DNA of 15,567 nt from Acidobacteriota bacterium (GTDB taxonomy: Bacteria > Acidobacteriota > Terriglobia > Acidiferrales > UBA7541). The stretch lies in assembly GCA_003161495.1 (NCBI GenBank), contig PMOP01000055.1, positions 1 to 15,567 on the forward strand, read 5' to 3'. Positions 6,835 to 13,636 of this stretch are shown here, piece after piece; within the stretch, counting starts at the first letter, position 1, and every line of letters starts with the position of its first letter. Position numbers and translations under genes: made by a program. The notes beneath the pieces were generated by a model. The model was not told where the DNA came from and ran no database searches. It was given only the letters and a program-made list of their open reading frames with translations.

Positions 6835-7953
6835 ATGAAAAATTCAGATGCACCGGCGCAGGGCTCCGCTCTCGCGAGGCGAGATTTCATGAAGCTCGGG
6901 GTCGGCGGCGCGATATTGACCGCGCTTCCCGCGGCTGTTGCGGCGCAGTCAAAAGAAAAAGGCGTGGATTGGTGGGACGCGCGACCCGGCAAAGCCGGAA
7001 TCGGGAAACCTGTCGCGATCGATTGTCACGCGCACTGGTCGCCCGAACCTTACAACAAAGCTTTGACTGATTTAGGCCAGCCCATTGCCAACAACTATCC
7101 TCTCAACTCCGATCTCGAAAAACGCGTTCAGTGGATGGACGAACACGAAGTACAGATGCATTGCCTGACGCTGTCCGGCTCGATGCCCTGGCAATGGACC
7201 TCGGCGGAACAGGGCGCGCACCTCGCGCAGATCATCAACGACACGGGAATTGAAGTGCACCAGAAATATCCCACCCGCTTCGTTCTGGGCATCGAGATGC
7301 CCATTCGCGATCCTCAACTGGCGCTGAAGGAATTAAATCGCGTGGCGGGAAAACCGGGCGTGCGCGCCGTCCACCTGCCGGACTCGATGGACCGGCACGA
7401 TTACATCATCGATCCGAACTTCGCGCCGGTCCTCGCGCGCATTGAGGAATTGGGCTACCCGATTATTTTTCATCAGATGGATGGAATTGCCAACAATTAC
7501 GGAGGCGACCGGGTTTCCGGACCGCCCAATCTGGCCGCGGGCCTTGACGCACCCACCGACCACACCGTGCTTGCAACAAAGTTAATAATGTCAGGAGTTC
7601 TAGATAAATATCCGAATCTGCAAATGGTGTTGCCGCACGCGGGCGGCGCTTTCCCTTATCTCGCGGGGAGAATCGAACATTTCTTCACGCATTTCCCCGG
7701 ACAGCATGTCTCGCTGGCGCGGCCTTACAGAGAATATTTGCGCCGGTTCTACTACGACTATCTAATCTATTATCCCGAGGCGTTCCGTTTTCTGGTGACC
7801 ATGGTCGGCACCGACCGCATCGTCGTGGGCACGGATATTTTCGCCGCGCGTGACGTCGAATATCCCACCGAAGTCCTCGACCAATTTAATTTTCCGCCCG
7901 CCGAGCGTGACCTCATCCTAAAAGGAAACGCCATCAAGCTTTTGCATCTGTGA
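6835..7953 (+). CDS. Tat-exported amidohydrolase, Amidohydrolase_2 / ACMSD-like
   Basis: This 372-residue enzyme carries a twin-arginine signal: R15-R16 in ALARRDFMKLG, a hydrophobic region to ~35 and a cleavage site near AVAAQS. The catalytic part matches the ACMSD/resorcylate decarboxylase branch. Metal ligands are H65 and H67 in DCHAHW, H213 in IIFHQM, H268 in LPHAGGAFPYLAGR, and D334 in VGTDIF. It ends in the family's typical GNAIKLLHL. Relatives decarboxylate aromatic or muconate acids or hydrolyse lactones. A decarboxylase with an export signal is unusual, so hydrolysis is equally open. GAGGAG at 6821-6826, 8 nt before the ATG, fixes the start over the in-frame ATG at 6784. Palindromic repeats lie on both sides. 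Confidence 0.87.
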   Translation: MKNSDAPAQGSALARRDFMKLGVGGAILTALPAAVAAQSKEKGVDWWDARPGKAGIGKPVAIDCHAHWSPEPYNKALTDLGQPIANNYPLNSDLEKRVQWMDEHEVQMHCLTLSGSMPWQWTSAEQGAHLAQIINDTGIEVHQKYPTRFVLGIEMPIRDPQLALKELNRVAGKPGVRAVHLPDSMDRHDYIIDPNFAPVLARIEELGYPIIFHQMDGIANNYGGDRVSGPPNLAAGLDAPTDHTVLATKLIMSGVLDKYPNLQMVLPHAGGAFPYLAGRIEHFFTHFPGQHVSLARPYREYLRRFYYDYLIYYPEAFRFLVTMVGTDRIVVGTDIFAARDVEYPTEVLDQFNFPPAERDLILKGNAIKLLHL

Positions 7954-7958
7954 TTCAA

Positions 7959-8030
7959 GTAGCGCGGGCTTCAGCCTGCGGGGGTTAGTCCTTGCAAGGC
8001 CTAAACCCCACAGACTGAAGCCTGCGCCAC
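7959..8030. repeat. 72-nt palindromic dispersed repeat, copy B (between convergent genes)
   Basis: It has the same length and architecture as copy A at 6613-6684, with about 79% identity. The left arm around GGGCTTCAGCCTGCGG pairs with the right arm around CAGACTGAAGCCTGCGCC, and GGGGTTAG pairs with CTAAACCCC. Several differences from copy A fall in paired positions. It sits 5 nt after the stop of the + strand amidohydrolase and 5 nt before the stop of the - strand NHL gene, a good place for a bidirectional transcription barrier. Confidence 0.8.
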
Positions 8031-8035
8031 TCAAC

Positions 8036-9151
8036 CTATCGACTCTCCACCATCTTGAATTTCTGAATCCGCTTCCCGGTTCCCACCTCGGCGACGTAAA
8101 CGTTTCCTTTGGAATCCACCGCCAGAAAATGCGCGTACGTAAATTCACCTGGCTGCCGCCCTACTCGGCCGAAACTGGACAGAATCTGCCCGCTCGTGCG
8201 ATCGAGAATATCGATCTTCTCGTTGTCCTGATTAATCACATACATATATTTCTGCCCGGGATCGCGCGAAAAGCCAATCCATACCGCCGATCCCAGCGCG
8301 CCGGGCACGTGCTCCGGACCCGCCGGCAGCTTGGACATCGCTTCAAACTCGACCGGAATATTTTTTTGGAAATTACCCATCTTATCGAACACTTGGATTC
8401 GGTGGCCGCGCCGGTCGCAAACATAAACCATTCCATCGTTGTCCAGGGTCACGCAATGCAGCACAGGGACGAACGCGTCGCCGTCGGCTTCCGTGCGGTG
8501 CAAATCCCATTGGCGCAGAAATTGTCCGGTGCGGTCGAACACCGCGATGCGATGATTGCCGCCGGGAGTTTCGCCGTCAGCAACGTAAACATCGCCGCTC
8601 TTGGGATCGATCGCGATCCCCGCGGGTTTGAAAAACGCCGAATGGCTGGAGTTTAGAGCTTTCCCCTTTATCGTGCCGTCGGACGAATCGACGACGCCCC
8701 GCTTTCCGATCTCAAAAAGAAGTTTGCTTCCATCGTGAGAATATTTCTGCACGATGCCGTCGCCGTTCCCTGTCATCCACACATTATTCTCCGTGTCCAC
8801 CGCGCAGCCGTGGGGAGTGTTTGGCGTCGTGTCCGGATCACCGAACGAATTCACCACGTTGCCATCGGGATCGAACTCAATCACCACCGGCGCCTGGCGC
8901 CCGGCGTCAAGGTCGTTGTCCGTCAAATCGCGCCGGTTCAGGATGAACACGTGGTCCTTGGAGTCGATGCAAAGGCCGCCAATTCCCCCGGTCACCCAGA
9001 GGTTCGGCAAGGGCTTGGGCCACGCAGGATCGACTTCGAACCTCGGCGCTTTACTTTGGGCGTGCAAGGGCGCGAAACACAGGGACCCTATGGCAAAAAT
9101 TAGCCCTGCGGACGCCGCTGCCATTCGAACGAAATTCGCTTTCTTTTTCAT
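8036..9151 (-). CDS. Secreted NHL-repeat beta-propeller protein
   Basis: This 371-residue protein has a signal peptide (basic start MKKK, hydrophobic core ~10-27, cleavage near APLHAQS at ~32). The rest is a run of NHL-type blades, each with a PxGIAIDxxGxVYVAD-like core: ~55-70, 112-127, 175-192, 228-245, 286-305 and 338-354. The order and spacing resemble the peptidyl-alpha-hydroxyglycine amidating lyase and bacterial 6-bladed NHL families; no monooxygenase domain is present. A binding or scaffold function, or lyase-like chemistry, is possible, but none is shown. I prefer the start at 9151, with AGGGA 5-6 nt upstream, over an in-frame TTG at 9196. It converges with the ACMSD-like gene and has no close partner on its strand. 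Confidence 0.84.
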   Translation of the reverse strand: MKKKANFVRMAAASAGLIFAIGSLCFAPLHAQSKAPRFEVDPAWPKPLPNLWVTGGIGGLCIDSKDHVFILNRRDLTDNDLDAGRQAPVVIEFDPDGNVVNSFGDPDTTPNTPHGCAVDTENNVWMTGNGDGIVQKYSHDGSKLLFEIGKRGVVDSSDGTIKGKALNSSHSAFFKPAGIAIDPKSGDVYVADGETPGGNHRIAVFDRTGQFLRQWDLHRTEADGDAFVPVLHCVTLDNDGMVYVCDRRGHRIQVFDKMGNFQKNIPVEFEAMSKLPAGPEHVPGALGSAVWIGFSRDPGQKYMYVINQDNEKIDILDRTSGQILSSFGRVGRQPGEFTYAHFLAVDSKGNVYVAEVGTGKRIQKFKMVESR

Positions 9152-9393
9152 TTTGTCCCTTTTCGCGAAATCAGAATCCGCAATTCTTTTCCGCAATTTC
9201 CGCGTGCCACTTGTTCAGTTTAATTGGAACCGGCGCGACTGTGGCCGCTGGAGATGATATCAGGATTTTTATGCTGACGTGATGCGGCGGGCATTGGGGA
9301 AACATTTGGACTGAACCATTCTCCGCGAAGGCGGTCCGGTGTATATTTCCGGTCGACCGTAACAAGATTCAATCGAATTGCCTCCCGATACGC
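9152..9393. other. Intergenic region with no gene seen
   Basis: This spacer lies between the divergent NHL gene and the toxin-antitoxin pair. It must hold the NHL promoter (- strand), but I could not fix boxes with confidence. It contains a perfect 10-bp palindrome CGGTCGACCG (9350-9359) and an 18-nt segment (9333-9350) matching 16 of 18 bases of 6727-6744, including a TATATT hexamer at 9342-9347. No RNA gene or ORF with coding character was seen. Confidence 0.6.
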
Positions 9394-9409
9394 TATAATA
9401 AATTTATTA
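9394..9409 (+). promoter_or_regulatory. -10 box with overlapping 14-bp palindrome upstream of the toxin-antitoxin pair
   Basis: A perfect TATAAT (9394-9399) overlaps the perfect palindrome TAATAAATTTATTA (9396-9409), and a second palindrome GGCATGCC follows at 9410-9417. No good -35 box lies 16-18 nt upstream. Type II toxin-antitoxin complexes usually repress their own promoters by binding such inverted repeats, so this is the best operator candidate for the VapBC-like pair. A weaker hairpin, AAAGGG (9421-9426) with CCCTTT (9435-9440), lies between it and the gene. Confidence 0.5.
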
Positions 9410-9470
9410 GGCATGCCAGAAAAGGGACTCTTCACCCTTTCCTGAAAACTTCGTGGTTTCAGTCAAATAT

Positions 9471-9683
9471 ATGCGCAAGATCAAAAAAAAGATCCTCACG
9501 GACGGCGCCGAAAGACCTGTAGCCGTCCAAATTGACTACGCGGATTGGCTGGAGATAGAACGGTCTCTGAATTTGCAGGGGGAAGACACAAGGGAGCTTG
9601 ATTTGTCCAGATACGAGGGGATTATTACGCTTTCGGAGGAACCCCTCGGATACCAGTCGCGCATCCGGCAAGAATGGTCTTGA
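9471..9683 (+). CDS. Antitoxin of a VapBC-type pair (small, Phd/RelB-like)
   Basis: This 70-residue protein is lysine-rich at the start, with a segment RPVAVQIDYADWLEIERSL (~15-33) that resembles the strand-helix core of Phd/RelB-type antitoxins. An acidic linker and a C-terminal tail would wrap the toxin. It lies directly before a PIN-domain gene, with a 10-nt overlap (9674-9683), the usual order and coupling in vapBC operons. The start is uncertain: ATG 9471 or the in-frame GTG 9453 (adding six residues), and neither has a clear Shine-Dalgarno sequence. The role is deduced mainly from context; the family is not one I can name exactly. Confidence 0.72.
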   Translation: MRKIKKKILTDGAERPVAVQIDYADWLEIERSLNLQGEDTRELDLSRYEGIITLSEEPLGYQSRIRQEWS

Positions 9684-10039
9684 AAAGGGTCCTCGACACC
9701 AACGCTATACTCTATCTTCTCGGCGGCAAACTGTCACAACCTCTCCCCACTGGCCAATATTTCATTTCGGTAATTTCAGAGATGGAACTACTTTCTTACC
9801 CCCTGCTGGATGATTCCGCGCAGTCCAAAATAGAGATTTTCCTATCAGAAATTATGATAGTTGGCCTCAATGAATCGGTGAAAAAACTGGCAATCCTCCT
9901 GCGCCGCGAACACCAGCTCAAACTGCCGGACGCGATAGTGGCGGCAACGGCTCTAAGCCTTGGGGCAACTTTAGTTACAAATGACGCAAAGCTTCTGCGC
10001 CTCCCGCGCCTCTCCACTCAAGAGCTTGGATTGAAGTGA
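9674..10039 (+). CDS. PIN-domain toxin, VapC-like ribonuclease
   Basis: This 121-residue single-domain PIN protein has the four conserved acidic residues that bind Mg2+/Mn2+. They are D8 in VLDTNAILYLL, E38 in SEMELL, D86 in LKLPDAIVAATAL and D104 in LVTNDAKLL. VapC toxins cut specific RNAs, often tRNA or the ribosomal sarcin-ricin loop, when the antitoxin is lost. All active-site residues are kept, so it is probably functional. It overlaps the antitoxin stop by 10 nt and ends 83 nt before the convergent end of the sulfur gene cluster; that gap holds no clear terminator. Confidence 0.88.
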   Translation: MVLKRVLDTNAILYLLGGKLSQPLPTGQYFISVISEMELLSYPLLDDSAQSKIEIFLSEIMIVGLNESVKKLAILLRREHQLKLPDAIVAATALSLGATLVTNDAKLLRLPRLSTQELGLK

Positions 10040-10122
10040 TCCGTTCGTGGAAAAATGACTTCAAGGCCGTCGAACTTCGGCGCAATCTTGCCTGCATACA
10101 TTAGATAAAACGAGGGAGCCAA

Positions 10123-10935
10123 CTACATGTGGTCTTTCATAACAAACACTGTGTGCGGCTTGCTGTGGATATACGTCGCGACATCGTACGCCTCTTGCGG
10201 CGTGAGGCTGTCGGGCTGATTCTGCGGCATGTTGTGCTGCACAAACGCCGCCATCTTTGCTATTTGATTCATGCCCGCGCCGTCGCTGTACGAATTCGGG
10301 CCCCAGAGGGCCGGGGCCACGGGAAGCTTTCCCGCACCGTCCGCGCCATGGCATACGGCGCACTGTTCGGTGTAAATCTCGCTCCCCTTCGCGGCATCTC
10401 CATTCAGTTCAGGAAGTTCGACAAGCCCGCGTCCCGGAAACGGGCGCCCCGTCACCTGATCCTTGGAAAGCCATTGCGCGTAGGCGACTAATCCCGTCAT
10501 TTCCGGGCCGTCATTTGGCAGGCGGTGTCCAGTCTCGCTGCGCTGGAAACATTGCTGGATGCGCTCTTCAAAGGTGATGACGGATTTTTCGCGGTCGCGA
10601 TACATCGGAAATATTCCGGGCAGCCCGACCATCGGCATGCCCTTCGATACCGTGCCGCCATCGATGTGGCAATGCGTGCAGCTCAGCTTGTTGCCGACGT
10701 AGCGCTCCGCGTATTTCGGCGTCTCATTGAAAACCTGAATCCCCAGGCGGATGCTGTCACCGAGCGGGCCGGCGGGGATCGTCGCGGGGTCCGGCGCGAC
10801 CCAAGTCTTTGAGGAGTCAGCAGCCTGCGGAGTCCGCGGCGCGCCAAAGCTGACCGCGCTTGTCGAAAATAATATGAGGACGGAAAGGGCTAACGCGGCG
10901 ACGAACCCGCATCGGATGGCGATCACTCGAATCAT
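10123..10935 (-). CDS. TsdA-like diheme c-type cytochrome
   Basis: A 270-residue exported cytochrome with an N-terminal signal (hydrophobic ~9-28) and two heme c sites, CTHCH (86-90) and CAVCH (192-196). The first half matches thiosulfate dehydrogenase TsdA: YVGNKLSCTHCHIDGG, then GLPGIFPMYRDRE, ITFEERIQQCFQRSETG with C129, and EMTGLVAYAQWLS. In TsdA a cysteine in this position is the unusual axial ligand of heme 1. M236 in FVQHNMP is a likely ligand of heme 2. TsdA joins two thiosulfates to tetrathionate or works in reverse. Start: GGGAGG lies directly against the ATG at 10941 but 6 nt before the ATG at 10935, so 10935 is preferred. It is the last gene of the sulfur unit, 52 nt after the SorB-like gene. 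Confidence 0.82.
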   Translation of the reverse strand: MIRVIAIRCGFVAALALSVLILFSTSAVSFGAPRTPQAADSSKTWVAPDPATIPAGPLGDSIRLGIQVFNETPKYAERYVGNKLSCTHCHIDGGTVSKGMPMVGLPGIFPMYRDREKSVITFEERIQQCFQRSETGHRLPNDGPEMTGLVAYAQWLSKDQVTGRPFPGRGLVELPELNGDAAKGSEIYTEQCAVCHGADGAGKLPVAPALWGPNSYSDGAGMNQIAKMAAFVQHNMPQNQPDSLTPQEAYDVATYIHSKPHTVFVMKDHM

Positions 10936-10987
10936 GGACATCCTCCCGAGACCAGGCGAAATTTCAAGGCAGCCCGTAAAAGCCATT

Positions 10988-11398
10988 CTAACGCTTCCGG
11001 GTTTCCGGAGTGTAGTGCGTTCCAAGATACTGGATAATCTTTTGCGCAGTATCGTCGGGGATCGACGCGCCATACGTTTTTCTCATTTTGTTGACTTCGT
11101 CCGACCACGCTTGCGGCGGCATGACGGGTTGCATGGTGATGTAACGCGGGCTGTGGCAGAGTTCGCAGTTGTTCTCGACATCATCCTTTCCATCGCCCGC
11201 GGCGAGTTCGGGATAATAAATCGGATACTGCCCCGCATCGTAGGTCGCATCCGTGGAAACGATGTTCGGCAGCGTCTGGTGAATGGTTTCCGGCCCAGCC
11301 GGCGTGTAATATCCGGCGCGAAAATCAGCATAGAGGCCGCGTGCCGCCAACAGAAACATCGGCGTAACAGCCAAAACATACCATTTGCGTGTGCGCAT
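10988..11398 (-). CDS. SorB-like monoheme cytochrome c, electron-accepting subunit
   Basis: This 136-residue protein has a signal or anchor segment (~7-24) and one heme site, CELCH (78-82). Behind the heme comes MQPVMPPQAWSDEVNKMRKTYGA. This MPPQxWxxEVxKM pattern is characteristic of small cytochromes paired with sulfite dehydrogenases (SorB, SoxD-like). M89 or M93 is the likely distal ligand. It would take electrons from the molybdenum subunit and pass them to another cytochrome. It starts 10 nt after the SorA-like stop, with GAGAGG 6 nt before the ATG, so it is co-translated with it. The frame is open far upstream inside the SorA-like gene, but that part is the SorA antisense-frame shadow and is excluded. 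Confidence 0.83.
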   Translation of the reverse strand: MRTRKWYVLAVTPMFLLAARGLYADFRAGYYTPAGPETIHQTLPNIVSTDATYDAGQYPIYYPELAAGDGKDDVENNCELCHSPRYITMQPVMPPQAWSDEVNKMRKTYGASIPDDTAQKIIQYLGTHYTPETRKR

Positions 11399-11408
11399 CA
11401 ACTGCCTC

Positions 11409-12707
11409 TCAGCCCGCGTCCCCAACCACGATTTCCTGGCGTTCGATTTTGTTCCACAAATATCCGCCGGGGTTCCAGACCCCTTCGTCCGGTTGCACAT
11501 TTCCTTTCGCATCCGTTGCGCGAACCACAACCTGGTATCGCCCGGCAGTCTTGGGAGTCCACTCGTGCGACCACGTCCTGAAGGAATATTCTCCCGCGTC
11601 CTGCTCCAGCCGGGCCTCGCTCCAGTTCGCCGCATTGTCGGTGGAGACTTCGACTTTTTTAATTCCGCCGTAACCGCTGAACGCCATGCCGCGCAAACGC
11701 AACGGAAAACCGGCGGGAATTTTCGTCGAGCCATCCGGGGAGATGAGGAACGACCGCACCGGCATTCGAGCGATGGGAACCGTCGTAACTTTCCCGGATT
11801 TCATTTCTTCCGGCGTAGTGTTGCCGCGCGGCGTGTCCGGAATTCGGTAGGCCGTCTTCATCCAGAAATTATCGTCGGGCGCATCGAGGACGCGGATCCA
11901 GGAAAGAGACTTCAGCCAATAGGTCGCGAAATAGCCGGGCACGACGAGGCGCGCAGGAAATCCGTTGATCATCGGCAGTGGTTCGCCGTTCATGGCGTAT
12001 GCGACCAGACATTCATCAATGACGGGATTCGTCAGATCGAGCGACTTCATGAACCGGTTCGAGCCGAAGCCCTTGGGCCCCAGGCCTTTGTCTAGTCCCT
12101 CAAATTGCACTTGCAAGGAGCCGCTTTTCACGCCGGCGGCATTGAGAATCTCGCGGAGTTTCACGCCGGTCCACGCGGCATTGCCCATCGCGCCGTTTCC
12201 CCACTGCCCTCCCGCGACTCGCGGTTCCAGCCGGCTGCGGCTGTTTCCGGAGCATTGGTTGACCGCGGCCACCGATACGCTTTTGAATCGAGCGACCATT
12301 TCGGGAAAGCTGAGCGTCAGCGGGCGTTCGACATTTCCCTCCACGTGCAGCCGCCACGTTTTCAAATCCACCGCGTTGGGAATGGTCTGAAGATGCCAGC
12401 GAACATAAAATGCATCGTTGGGCGTGAAGGTCGACAAGAAATAATGCCGCGGAGTTTCCAGCTGCACCGGGCGATCGGTCAGAAGAATGAGAGGCGCTTT
12501 CTGAGGATACGTGGCGAACTGCCCCGGCGATGTCCAATATGGATTCGCCCCGGGCCCGGTAAATTCAGGAGCCGGTTGCCTGACCGGTGGTTCCTGCCCC
12601 GCCGCATTCCGTTCTCCAAGAATCTGCCCGGCTGCCAAGGTGGCGCTTGCGGCGCCGAACGCTTCCAAAAATCGACGTCTGGTAAAGCCCAACTTATATT
12701 CCCCCAT
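11409..12707 (-). CDS. SorA-like molybdopterin sulfite dehydrogenase, Tat-exported
   Basis: This 432-residue protein begins with a twin-arginine signal, TRRRFLEAFG (9-18). The oxidoreductase molybdopterin domain (~80-270) keeps the sulfite-oxidase active site: R103 and H105 in FYVRWH, the molybdenum-ligand cysteine C152 in NQCSGNSR with R157, and Y263 in TYWLK. The C-terminal MoCo dimerisation domain is visible as GYGGIKKVEVSTDNAANW (345-362). The enzyme oxidises sulfite to sulfate in the periplasm; the related SoxC acts on protein-bound sulfane sulfur, and the two are not fully separable by eye. The cytochrome next door supports a SorAB or SoxCD-type pair. The ATG at 12707 lacks a Shine-Dalgarno sequence. 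It follows the DsrE-like gene by 34 nt. Confidence 0.87.
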   Translation of the reverse strand: MGEYKLGFTRRRFLEAFGAASATLAAGQILGERNAAGQEPPVRQPAPEFTGPGANPYWTSPGQFATYPQKAPLILLTDRPVQLETPRHYFLSTFTPNDAFYVRWHLQTIPNAVDLKTWRLHVEGNVERPLTLSFPEMVARFKSVSVAAVNQCSGNSRSRLEPRVAGGQWGNGAMGNAAWTGVKLREILNAAGVKSGSLQVQFEGLDKGLGPKGFGSNRFMKSLDLTNPVIDECLVAYAMNGEPLPMINGFPARLVVPGYFATYWLKSLSWIRVLDAPDDNFWMKTAYRIPDTPRGNTTPEEMKSGKVTTVPIARMPVRSFLISPDGSTKIPAGFPLRLRGMAFSGYGGIKKVEVSTDNAANWSEARLEQDAGEYSFRTWSHEWTPKTAGRYQVVVRATDAKGNVQPDEGVWNPGGYLWNKIERQEIVVGDAG

Positions 12708-12741
12708 TCACACGCAATGTCATGTCTCTTCGGCCCTTCTT

Positions 12742-13452
12742 CTAGCTCACGGCCATATAGCTATAGTGCCCGTCGCTTTGCAGCAGAGCAAGCGCGGCTG
12801 CCAGTGCCGGCACCATGATGACGCCCGGAACTGTATGCGCTTGCATGTCCTTCACGACATCTTCCGGCTGCGCCGACAAATTGAATTGCTTGATGATCGA
12901 TCGCGCCGCCTCTTCAATCGATGAATGGCAGCTCAAAAATTTTATGCCGCGCGCCTGCAGCCCCTGAACAGTCGTGTCCTGGTAAGAGGAATCCGGGCTG
13001 CTGGGATCATCGGACGCGTAGGCCAGCGACGGTCCGGCCTTGCTCGCGTAAAAAATATTGCGTACGGCGGGCTCTCCGGTTTTGGGATCGCTTTCTTTCA
13101 ACCACTCCCCGATCCGGTATTTCTGCCACACGTAATCGCTGTAATTCATCAGGTTTGCCGGCCCGTTCAACGCGCAGACGACTTGGACCTGATCGGCGGC
13201 CGCGCCCATTGCAAAGCGCAGCCCGTTGAGCGAGTTCTTGGCGGTCCTCAGCACTCTTCCATCGCTGACGGTAAAAGCGTGCAGCGCCTGCTTGATGCGC
13301 CGCGGCGAATGCGCCAGCGCATCGAACTCCGCGGCCTGCTGCCAATCGGTCTTTTGCCACACGTATTGGGCGCGCACCGGCTCGCTCCACATCGTGGCGG
13401 CCGCCGCCGCAACCGCTCCGCCCAGCATGGTTCGCCGTGAGAATTCGCTCAT
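12742..13452 (-). CDS. Tat-exported DsrE/DsrF-like protein
   Basis: This 236-residue protein has a twin-arginine signal, SRRTMLGG (5-12), with an alanine-rich core and cleavage near VRAQY (~29). The mature part is a DsrE-like alpha/beta domain. Its strand VQVVCALNGPANLM (89-102) holds C93. GIKFLSCHSSIEEAA (169-183) carries C175, at the conserved position of COG1416 proteins. The C-terminus VPGVIMVPALAAALALLQSDGHYSYM matches the VPxGVxxIxxLQxxGYxY end of that group. Characterised DsrE proteins move sulfur as cysteine persulfides; whether this one does is unknown. AGGAG, 8 nt before the ATG, fixes the start at 13452. It is the first gene of the unit and precedes the SorA-like gene. Confidence 0.8.
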   Translation of the reverse strand: MSEFSRRTMLGGAVAAAAATMWSEPVRAQYVWQKTDWQQAAEFDALAHSPRRIKQALHAFTVSDGRVLRTAKNSLNGLRFAMGAAADQVQVVCALNGPANLMNYSDYVWQKYRIGEWLKESDPKTGEPAVRNIFYASKAGPSLAYASDDPSSPDSSYQDTTVQGLQARGIKFLSCHSSIEEAARSIIKQFNLSAQPEDVVKDMQAHTVPGVIMVPALAAALALLQSDGHYSYMAVS

Positions 13453-13514
13453 GAATTTTTCTCCTTGGGGTCGTGCCAACCCGAAGCCGTCTGCGTAAAT
13501 TCCAACCGCAATAA

Positions 13515-13544
13515 ATCATACGCTCACGCGCGGCGCATCGTCCA
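13515..13544 (-). promoter_or_regulatory. Candidate promoter of the sulfur-oxidation unit
   Basis: On the minus strand, TGGACG (13539-13544, 4 of 6) and TATGAT (13515-13520, 5 of 6) are 18 nt apart. Transcription would start near 13508, leaving a leader of about 56 nt before the DsrE-like ATG. The region also serves the divergent gene at 13637, for which a second TATGAT at 13602-13607 lacks a matching -35 box. No operator was recognised. Confidence 0.4.
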
Positions 13545-13636
13545 CCGCGGGACGCCGAACCGAAGGGTGAAAACTCCAAATCGTCCGGCAAAACGCGGAA
13601 ATATGATATCGTCGAAGCAATTCTTGGAGGCTATCG

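Noticed and set aside
6613..8030. Composite transposon formed by the two palindromic repeats
   Set aside because: No transposase, no target duplication and no insertion-sequence ends were seen; the elements look like short REP-type palindromes placed after stop codons.
6613..8030. CRISPR array
   Set aside because: Only two repeat copies, more than 1 kb apart with a gene between them, and no regular spacers.
10040..10122. Bidirectional terminator between the toxin and cytochrome genes
   Set aside because: Only a 4-bp stem around GCCG/CGGC was seen and no T-tract follows.
10751..11581. Plus-strand open frame (276 codons) through the two cytochrome genes
   Set aside because: It runs antisense to two genes with heme motifs and shows no domain, signal or ribosome binding site of its own.
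11399..11734. N-terminal extension of the SorB-like cytochrome into the SorA gene
   Set aside because: The extension is an R/S/T-rich frame shadow of SorA; a ribosome binding site and signal sequence mark the start at 11398.
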